This document shows, piece after piece, positions 1 to 6,636 of a DNA stretch of 8,573 bases; the first letter of the stretch is position 1; every line of letters starts with the position of its first letter. A program made the position numbers and the translations under genes. The notes under the pieces are model-generated. The model ran no database searches. It was given only the letters and a program-made list of their open reading frames with translations, and was not told where the DNA came from. Source of the stretch: Bacillota bacterium (lineage in GTDB: Bacteria > Bacillota > Clostridia > Acetivibrionales > DSM-1351); assembly GCA_023443515.1 (NCBI GenBank), contig JAEZUC010000091.1:1-8573 (forward strand), written 5' to 3'.

Positions 1-3000
1 CTCATACAGGTATTCTACTGTCGTGCTGCCTTCCGTCTTTTCAACTCTATAGCCATCACCGTTATATTTGTATGTAGAGGTTATATTGGATAGAGTCTTT
101 ACCAATTGGTTCCAATCATCATATTTAAAAGTAGTTTGGCTATGCTTGCCCGGTTGACCGCTGACAGTTCCGGTTATGCCGGATGGACCTCCCGACGGAG
201 TGCTCTTTATTACAGATTTCTCCTTAGAGAGCATATTTCCGTTGGCATCGTAGCGGTATACTATCCTCTCTGTTTCTCCTCCTTTGTTTGCAACTGTTTT
301 TGTGAGCCTGTTTTGCTCGTTATATGTGTATACTGTGGTTACGGTTTCCTTACCGTTCTTAACAGTCTCTGTCAGCCTGTTTCCTGCTTTGTCATAGGTG
401 TATGCCGTTGTTTTCCCCGGCTCGCTCACTGTATCAAGCCTGTTCAGACCGTCATAAGTAAAACTGGTAGTCCCTTTGTCGATTCCGTTGACAAACTCAT
501 GCTTGGAGGTCTGATTATTGGCTGCATCATAGGTATATGTGTAGTCATCCAGTATGCTTCCGTCTGCTTTTCTGTTTATAAGCTCCTTTAGAAGGTTATT
601 ACCGTAATATGTATAATTTTCGGTTACACCATTTGGATAAGACACACTTTTTTTACTTCCGTTTCCATAGTAACCGTAAACGGTAGTCTTGCCGTCTGCC
701 GTTACAGCGGATAATCTTCCGGCCTTGTCCATTATTTTAAGTGTGGTATTTCCCTTTGGATCAAGTGTTTTTTCACCTGTAAATCCTTGGTCTACTCCCT
801 CAATTATATCATAGGTATATAGAGTTTTTCCAAAAACAGGTACTTCCTTTGACAAGACCCTTCCAAGCTCGTCATACGTTCTGACAGTAGTTCCGGTACT
901 ATCTGTCATTGTGAGTTGGTTGCCATTTTTGTCATAGGTGTAGCTGACACTGCTACTGTCTGTGGAACGGCTTAAAAGCCTCCCAAAGTTATCATATTCA
1001 TAGTATGTAGTTTTGCCTTTTCTGTCAACCTGGGTTTTCATACTTCCGTCTGCATAGTAGGTGTAGCTTTCAGTGCCTGCTTTGCTGGTCTCACCTTTGG
1101 GGTCTGTTTTCTTTATGAGCTTATTGGCCGCATTGTATTGGTAAACGGTAGTATTTCCGTTTCCGTCAGTCTGTGTAAGCTTGTTTCCGTTCAAATCATA
1201 TGTATAGCTTGTTGCTTCTCCTTTTGGGTTTACAACACTTTTAAGCCTGTTGAACTCATCATAGTTGTAGGTAGTGACATTGCCCCTGCCATCAGTCTTT
1301 GTCCGTATGTTTCCGCAATCATCGTAGGACTGATTGGTTGTATGCCCCTCAGGGTCTGTTGTAGTCCATAACCTACCGTTTATATCATAGGAAAAGGAGG
1401 TTATATTCCCCATTGCATCTATTGACTGATATTGAAGGTTATTTTTATTATATACAAGTTTCTGAACAGTTGTATATGGGTCTCTCTTTTCTATCAGTCT
1501 GTTTAAGGGGTCATATATATTGGTTGAAGTATTTCCTCTCCAGTCAGTTGTTGAGGTTTTGCTTCCATTTGCATCATAGGTGTAGCTATTAGTTTGAATT
1601 TTACCTGAGACTACTACGGTTGTACTTATAAGCCTGTCCAACTCGTCAAATTGATTTTCAGTTGTCGTTCCGTTTGCATCTGTCTCAAATCTTTTATTAC
1701 CGTTTTTGTCGTACCTGGTACTTACTGTTACACCGTTGGTTTCTGTGGATAAAATCCTTCCCTGATTATCATATGTATAGGTTAATACCTTACCTGTAGA
1801 ATCCCAAAGTCTTGCTTTGTTTCCGGTTTCATCGTACTGTATCTCTACAGTGTTTACTTCGATGGTATTATCTCCCGGATAAACGGTTTTTCTTACCTTA
1901 TCAAAGGAAGTGTATTCGTAGGTGGTAGTGTTTCCATTGCCATCAGTCTGTTTTATAAGTCTTTCAGCCAAATCATATTCACTTGTTTTTAAAAGCTGTT
2001 CAGGAGCGTTTTCATTCTTTTTAAGCTTTACTGCTTTTACATTTCCCCCACCGTCATATTCATAACAAGTTACAGCCCCTTTTGCATTGGTTTCAGCTGT
2101 CTTTTTGCCAAGGGCATCATATTCATACATTGTAGTAAATGGTAAAGCACGTTGCTTAGAAACTGCATCCACTACAGTAACAGGCAAGTTGGCAAGGTTG
2201 TATTTAGTTTCTGTTCCGTAGCCGGAATTTATTTTTTCGTCAAGGGAAGTTCCACTTCCTGAATCGTATCCCTCAGCATTCAGCTCTTTAATTTTGTTAC
2301 CGTTGTTATCGTACTTATATGTTTTTGTATAAACTGTAATCCATTGTTTTGTGGACGAATCCATATAAATATCTATTTTTGCCTTAACACGGTTCATTTT
2401 ATCATAAACATATTGAACCCTGTTCATTTGATCAAGATTTTTTCCGACAACGTAATTTTTAGGAGAAACTTCAATTATTTTTCTTCCGGCTAAGTCATAA
2501 TCATAGGCTGTAACTCCGCCTTTAGGGTCCACTTGTTTTATTAGCTGCCCTCTTTGATTGTAGCTGTAAGATGTTGTATTGCCCTTTGCATCAGTCTCGG
2601 TCAAAGGTTGTTCGGTTTCATAGAAATAGGTTTGACTGGTTTTGATTTCAACAGGATTTTTATTTTCATCAACTCCCGCTTGGCTTTGTGATAACTGTCT
2701 GTTAAGTTTATCGTATGTATATGTAGTAACTATACCTTTAGGATTAGTTACAGTCTCAACATTACCATTTTTTGTGTAAGTATAAATTGTTTTTAATACT
2801 TTATCAGAAGTATCATCAGGGCTGTTTCCAACTATTTCTCCGGCTTTTACATGTACTTGCTTTTCAGTGACTTTTCCAAGATAGTTGTACTGGTATTCCG
2901 TTATCTTTTTGTTTGTGCTGTCTGTGTATACTTCATCCTTGATTTTATTACCATCTTCGTCATAGGTGTAGTCAGTCTTTCTGCCGTCAGAATCAGTGGA

Positions 3001-4920
3001 GGATTTTATTTTTCCGTTTTTGTAGTAAGTAAAATAATTTCTGACAAAGGCTTCGGGAATAGAATAAAGTGCAACCTTATCTTTACCATGGCTTTCGGTG
3101 ATTTTGTTTCCGGCCTTATCATAGTCGGTTTTACTATACGAATATTTGGTACTTCCTTTTGAAATTTCAAAGGGTGTCCACTGTTCAGTCATTCTATTCA
3201 AACCATCATATTTGTAATATGTGATACTTCCATTTTGTGCAGTTGAGAAGTTCACAGTACCATTGGGATTGTAGGAGGTTTTAACTTTTGTTCCATCGGG
3301 ATTCTGCCTTTCTACAAGCCTTTCTGCATAATCATAAATGGATACCGTAACAGCCTTATCAGTGCTGTTTAAATATGCAGTCTCAGTTATCTGAGTACGC
3401 CCGTCTTCCATTACAGAATAGGACTTTTCAGACAGTAACAGCTCCGCTGCCGTTGAATTATCTTTGAAATACGTTTTAATAGGTCTGTCCAGAACATCAT
3501 ATTCATATCTTGTTATAGACCCGTTGGGGTTCTTCTCTGTAAGGGTATTTCCATATATATCGTATGTATAGCTTGTAACATTCCCTTCAGGGTCAGTCTT
3601 TTTTACCAGCAAACCTTTACTGTCATATTGATATCTTGTACCCACACCAGTGTCACTGTAAGTGTCATTCGTAATATTATCCTTGGATTGGTCATATTCT
3701 ACAGGGGATATTTCCTGAATCCTTCTTCCCAGGCTATCGTATACTACTCTGTTAGTTTCACCTTTACCGCCTATCAATGTAGATTTGATTATCTGACCGT
3801 TCTTATTGTAGTTAAATTCCGTTCTTACTTTTTTAGCAGATATCTCTGCTGTTTTCCACCCTATTTTATTATATTCATATGTAATTGTATTATTTTCCGG
3901 ATCTTTTATCGAAGCTGTATTACCGTAGCTGTCGTAGGTATACACAGTTTCATTATGTTCCGGGTCTTCTACGGATTTCAAAAGTCCGGCTGCACTGCAT
4001 TTAAATTGTGAATTAGCTTCATCGGCAGAGTAATATTGATAAGTGGTTATTGCGTACTTTTCAGGGTTGTTAATATCACTAACGCCATCAATATATTCGT
4101 CAGTACCGTTTATTGGCCGAACCTTCTTAATTAGCTTAACTTTTTTCTCATCATATATATTATATGTAGTGTTTCCATTTGCATCTGTTTCAGTCAGCAG
4201 ATTATTCTTATCATCATAAGCATATTTCTTTATGCTGTTATCAGCAAAATTTATCTCCTTGACTATATTGCCTCTTTCATCTATGGTAAATTCCTTCCTG
4301 TTACCGTTTCTGTCAGTTGTTGCCCTGACATCCCCGTATTGATTCCTGCCACCATATAAATAATATTGAGTTAAAGTACACCTTCCGTCAGGGTCCTGTA
4401 CTTTGATAGTATACATGGATGAATCAAACCAGTATGTAGATACTCTTTTATTCTGGTTAGTAATTGTAGTCTTTTTGTTTAGTACATCATATGAGTAATT
4501 TACAACATTCCCCAAAGAATCAACTGCCTGTGAAACCTTCCCTAGATTTTCACCTTCCGTATGATTATATGTCATTGTCTGTATAACATTTGTATTGTTA
4601 TCCTTTATCTTGTTTAAATAGCCATATGAATCATATTCATAGTACATTTTGCTTCCCGCAGGGTCGGTTACGATTGAAAGGTTGTCCTTCCCATCATATT
4701 GATATTTAACTGTTCTGTTTTCTGCATCTGTAATATTATCTATCAGTGCAGGTTTATCTGTTCTATAGTTAACGATATAGTCACGTCCAACCGTATCGGT
4801 TATTTTTGTGACTTTACCCTCCTTATTTACAGTTATTTGAACGGTATTTCCGTCTCGGTCCTTCATCCAGTTCAGCCATCCATTTGTATCAAAGCCGTAT
4901 GTATACTGGTCCTTTGTGGT
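1..4920 (-). repeat. Array of about 60 YD (RHS) repeats in coding sequence
   Basis: From about residue 568 to the edge the protein is a chain of units of about 20 residues following YxYDxxGNLxxxTDxxGxxTx. Clear examples are YTYDLNGNKLTQTDGNGNTT and YTYDKNGNQLTMTDSTGTTV. I counted about 60-65 by eye. Regular units dominate from 1980 to 1020. Longer insertions break the pattern near 2160-2280, 3360-3480 and 3600-3720. The fold expected from known YD proteins is a spiral beta-sheet shell. The array continues beyond the left edge. Confidence 0.92.
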
Positions 4921-6621
4921 TAATACAAATGTTCCGTCAGAGTTTTTTACTAATTGGCTTCTTGAATCCTCTGCAGTATACGTCTTGACATCCTCGTTCA
5001 ATCGAAACCTCTCTACTGCTCCGGTAGGCAGTATAACAGTAACAAGGTCTGAACCCTTTGCACTACCTTCAAAGCCGAAGGTCCATCCTCTTCCCATCGG
5101 TGTCCTTTTTTCATCGGATGAATTATAGGTTCTGCTAATATTTACATTAAACCCGGGGGCCGGAACACTCATGTCGTTAACCGTAAACGAATAGTTACCC
5201 GAACCGGGATTTACTCCACTTTCACCATAGTGAAGCCTGTTCTTTATTTTTGCCAGCTGATCCTGGGTATACCAGGAATCTATATCCCCAGCTTCCTGCC
5301 CCGGAGGTGCTGTATCTACATCATTTCCCGGGCCCATATAAGTATCCTTTTCCGGCTTTGTATCAGTCAGTGCCGCATATGCATCCAATCTGCCTCCGGC
5401 AATAATACCTTCCAAATTATCCCCTGGTACTGAATTCTGTTTTATCCTCTGTGCTATTTGAGATATTGAAATATCCGGTAGATAGCTTTTCAAGAGTGCT
5501 GCCGTACCTGTAACAAATGGTGCTGCTGCCGATGTACCGTTCAGGTAATCATATGTATTGTCAGAAGTGGTTGTAAGTATATTTACGCCCGGAGCTACCA
5601 CATCAACATTTTCTCCGTAGCTTGAAAAGTTTGCTAGAACACCCTTTGAATCTACAGCCCCAACAGATATTATATTGGAAATATCAAATGCCGCCGGATA
5701 TACAGGGGAAACTCCGGTGTCTGTCCCCCTGTTACCTGCGGAACAAACAAATAGTATTCCGCTGTTTTGCATAGCATCTTTCAATGCTTGATTATTATCA
5801 GAGCCTCCGAAGCTGCAATTTATAATTTTTACTCCATGCTGCATTGCAAAATCTATTGCTGCTATAGCATCAGAAGTATATCCTACGGCACCGTTAATAA
5901 ATTTCAACGGCATTATTTTTACTTTTGGAGCTACCCCGGTTATTCCGGTGCTATTGGCTTCTGCCGCAATTATTCCTGCCACCTGTGTACCATGGAGATC
6001 TATTTCCGGATCATCATAAACTGTATCGTCATCATTTACAAAGTCCCATCCGGGTACTATATTATCTTTTAAATCTTCATGGTTTATATCAATACCTGAA
6101 TCAAGAACTCCTATTACTACTTCCTGTGACCCCTGCGTCAGATTCCAAGCATTTACTGCATTTACATCAACATTCAGCCTTCCGGTAAGTCCCTCAACGC
6201 TCTGGCCATTGTTGAGCAATCCCCACTGTTTGTTAAATTGGGGATCAGCCACTTCATTAATCTGTAAAGGATAGTTGGGCTGTACAAATTTTACCCTTTT
6301 ATCCTTTTTAAGCTCTGCTTGAATCTTTTTAATATCATCATTTTTGTCTACTTCAATCAAGTCAATTTTACGGTTTTTGTAATGCTTTGTTATTTCAAAC
6401 TTTTTTACATTAACTTTATTTTTTACAAAGCTTTTTATATTATCCGAAAATGAACTGTCATTATAGCCTACGATAAATTCCGTTTTTTCACGGTGCTGAA
6501 CAACAACCTTGGGCTTGCGCCTTGAGGCTGCTGTTATTTCTCCCTGAAAAGCTGAAAATATATTTGTTACTATAAATGCAACAACAAGAATTCTGGAAAT
6601 TATTTTCATTGTTTTTTTCAC
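1..6621 (-). CDS. Secreted S8 subtilisin-like peptidase fused to a giant RHS/YD-repeat protein (3' end beyond window)
   Basis: This is an uninterrupted frame of 2207 codons from GTG at 6621 to the left edge, with no stop seen. Domains by residue: signal peptide about 1-32; I9-like propeptide about 47-120; S8 peptidase about 128-418 with Asp174 (VLDSG), His210 (HGTQVAG), oxyanion Asn297 (SAGN) and Ser364 (NGTSAAAP); linker 419-463; RHS N-terminal (DUF6531/WapA-like) module about 464-545; about 60 YD repeats from about 550 to the edge. YD repeats are known to build a beta-cage or shell that in many RHS proteins encloses a C-terminal toxin. The visible end (YNGDGYRVEKTEG, then YLYE) looks like the approach to the RHS core, so the C-terminus is missing here. 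GTG is preferred over the in-frame ATG at 6609 because AGGAGG lies 9 nt before GTG and 21 nt before ATG. The gene is downstream of, and probably coupled to, the FN3 gene. The protein is probably exported and self-maturing. Its final role (toxin, wall protein or adhesin) cannot be decided from this window. Confidence 0.93.
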   Translation of the reverse strand, partial: MKKTMKIISRILVVAFIVTNIFSAFQGEITAASRRKPKVVVQHREKTEFIVGYNDSSFSDNIKSFVKNKVNVKKFEITKHYKNRKIDLIEVDKNDDIKKIQAELKKDKRVKFVQPNYPLQINEVADPQFNKQWGLLNNGQSVEGLTGRLNVDVNAVNAWNLTQGSQEVVIGVLDSGIDINHEDLKDNIVPGWDFVNDDDTVYDDPEIDLHGTQVAGIIAAEANSTGITGVAPKVKIMPLKFINGAVGYTSDAIAAIDFAMQHGVKIINCSFGGSDNNQALKDAMQNSGILFVCSAGNRGTDTGVSPVYPAAFDISNIISVGAVDSKGVLANFSSYGENVDVVAPGVNILTTTSDNTYDYLNGTSAAAPFVTGTAALLKSYLPDISISQIAQRIKQNSVPGDNLEGIIAGGRLDAYAALTDTKPEKDTYMGPGNDVDTAPPGQEAGDIDSWYTQDQLAKIKNRLHYGESGVNPGSGNYSFTVNDMSVPAPGFNVNISRTYNSSDEKRTPMGRGWTFGFEGSAKGSDLVTVILPTGAVERFRLNEDVKTYTAEDSRSQLVKNSDGTFVLTTKDQYTYGFDTNGWLNWMKDRDGNTVQITVNKEGKVTKITDTVGRDYIVNYRTDKPALIDNITDAENRTVKYQYDGKDNLSIVTDPAGSKMYYEYDSYGYLNKIKDNNTNVIQTMTYNHTEGENLGKVSQAVDSLGNVVNYSYDVLNKKTTITNQNKRVSTYWFDSSMYTIKVQDPDGRCTLTQYYLYGGRNQYGDVRATTDRNGNRKEFTIDERGNIVKEINFADNSIKKYAYDDKNNLLTETDANGNTTYNIYDEKKVKLIKKVRPINGTDEYIDGVSDINNPEKYAITTYQYYSADEANSQFKCSAAGLLKSVEDPEHNETVYTYDSYGNTASIKDPENNTITYEYNKIGWKTAEISAKKVRTEFNYNKNGQIIKSTLIGGKGETNRVVYDSLGRRIQEISPVEYDQSKDNITNDTYSDTGVGTRYQYDSKGLLVKKTDPEGNVTSYTYDIYGNTLTEKNPNGSITRYEYDVLDRPIKTYFKDNSTAAELLLSEKSYSVMEDGRTQITETAYLNSTDKAVTVSIYDYAERLVERQNPDGTKVKTSYNPNGTVNFSTAQNGSITYYKYDGLNRMTEQWTPFEISKGSTKYSYSKTDYDKAGNKITESHGKDKVALYSIPEAFVRNYFTYYKNGKIKSSTDSDGRKTDYTYDEDGNKIKDEVYTDSTNKKITEYQYNYLGKVTEKQVHVKAGEIVGNSPDDTSDKVLKTIYTYTKNGNVETVTNPKGIVTTYTYDKLNRQLSQSQAGVDENKNPVEIKTSQTYFYETEQPLTETDAKGNTTSYSYNQRGQLIKQVDPKGGVTAYDYDLAGRKIIEVSPKNYVVGKNLDQMNRVQYVYDKMNRVKAKIDIYMDSSTKQWITVYTKTYKYDNNGNKIKELNAEGYDSGSGTSLDEKINSGYGTETKYNLANLPVTVVDAVSKQRALPFTTMYEYDALGKKTAETNAKGAVTCYEYDGGGNVKAVKLKKNENAPEQLLKTSEYDLAERLIKQTDGNGNTTTYEYTSFDKVRKTVYPGDNTIEVNTVEIQYDETGNKARLWDSTGKVLTYTYDNQGRILSTETNGVTVSTRYDKNGNKRFETDANGTTTENQFDELDRLISTTVVVSGKIQTNSYTYDANGSKTSTTDWRGNTSTNIYDPLNRLIEKRDPYTTVQKLVYNKNNLQYQSIDAMGNITSFSYDINGRLWTTTDPEGHTTNQSYDDCGNIRTKTDGRGNVTTYNYDEFNRLKSVVNPKGEATSYTYDLNGNKLTQTDGNGNTTVYQYNAANKLIKKTDPKGETSKAGTESYTYYADGSMKTQVDRKGKTTYYEYDNFGRLLSRSTDSSSVSYTYDKNGNQLTMTDSTGTTVRTYDELGRVLSKEVPVFGKTLYTYDIIEGVDQGFTGEKTLDPKGNTTLKIMDKAGRLSAVTADGKTTVYGYYGNGSKKSVSYPNGVTENYTYYGNNLLKELINRKADGSILDDYTYTYDAANNQTSKHEFVNGIDKGTTSFTYDGLNRLDTVSEPGKTTAYTYDKAGNRLTETVKNGKETVTTVYTYNEQNRLTKTVANKGGETERIVYRYDANGNMLSKEKSVIKSTPSGGPSGITGTVSGQPGKHSQTTFKYDDWNQLVKTLSNITSTYKYNGDGYRVEKTEGSTTVEYLYE
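4987..5232 (-). other. RHS/WapA-type N-terminal module (DUF6531-like)
   Basis: Residues about 464-545 carry the signature order HYGESGVNPGSGNYSF, DMSVPAPGFNVNISRTYNS, then GRGWTFGFEGS. In RHS and WapA proteins this module precedes the YD repeats and helps begin or plug the beta-cage. It follows the protease after a linker of about 45 residues rich in Pro, Gly, Asp and Thr (PEKDTYMGPGNDVDTAPPGQ). A flexible joint between protease and cage is therefore likely. Confidence 0.8.
5368..6240 (-). other. Subtilisin-type S8 serine peptidase domain with complete catalytic set
   Basis: Residues about 128-418. Asp174 lies in VIGVLDSGIDINHEDL, His210 in DLHGTQVAGIIAA, Asn297 in FVCSAGNRGTDTG, and Ser364 in LNGTSAAAPFVTGTAALL. 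The domain closes with GGRLDAYAAL, the typical C-terminal helix. All catalytic residues are present, so an active endopeptidase is expected. Two small departures from the commonest motifs are Gln for the second His of HGTHVAG and Ala for Met in GTSMAAP. Both are conservative for activity. Confidence 0.95.
6262..6483 (-). other. I9-like subtilisin propeptide region
   Basis: Residues about 47-120 begin EFIVGYND, are rich in Lys and Asp, and end VKFVQPNYPLQI. This is the usual ending of inhibitor I9/fervidolysin-type propeptides just before the N-terminal segment of the mature protease (DPQFNKQWGLLNNGQ). In this family the propeptide acts as a folding chaperone and inhibitor and is removed by autocleavage. 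Assignment is by position and pattern, not by a search. Confidence 0.75.
6526..6621 (-). other. Sec-type signal peptide of the protease-RHS protein
   Basis: Residues 1-10 are basic (MKKTMKIISR), followed by a hydrophobic stretch ILVVAFIVTNIFSAF. Small residues suited to signal peptidase I occur at SA (23-24) and TAA (30-32). A basic mature start (SRRKPK) follows. This points to Sec export. No later transmembrane anchor or lipobox is visible. The exact cleavage site is uncertain. Confidence 0.85.
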
Positions 6622-6630
6622 GGTGATAAC

Positions 6631-6636
6631 CCTCCT
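6631..6636 (-). promoter_or_regulatory. Shine-Dalgarno sequence overlapping the upstream stop codon
   Basis: The minus strand reads TTAGGAGGGTTATCACCGTG. A perfect AGGAGG shares its first two bases with the TAG stop of the FN3 gene and lies 9 nt before the GTG at 6621. This placement selects GTG over the ATG four codons later. It also suggests that ribosomes finishing the FN3 protein start the protease-RHS protein. No promoter or terminator fits in the 13-nt gap. Confidence 0.88.

Noticed and set aside
106..591. Plus-strand open frame of 161 codons with hydrophobic, Cys-rich product
   Set aside because: It is antisense to regular YD repeats that read cleanly on the minus strand. The Val/Cys/Ile/Phe-rich composition is what reverse-complemented Tyr-Thr-Asp-Gly-Asn codons give, and no ribosome binding site or family pattern was seen.
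1..4920. Possible CRISPR array or non-coding tandem repeat because of recurring short motifs
   Set aside because: The recurrences are degenerate, about 60 bases apart and in codon phase. They encode the YD motif, with no exact repeat-spacer structure.
1138..5433. Several other plus-strand open frames (1138-1371, 2851-3162, 3628-4011, 4699-4923, 4916-5128, 5230-5433)
   Set aside because: All lie opposite the intact protease-RHS frame. They have low-complexity hydrophobic products and none has protein-family features.
6607..6609. ATG at 6609 as the start of the protease-RHS protein
   Set aside because: It is 21 nt from the strong AGGAGG, while the in-frame GTG at 6621 is 9 nt away and adds the lysines expected at the head of the signal peptide.
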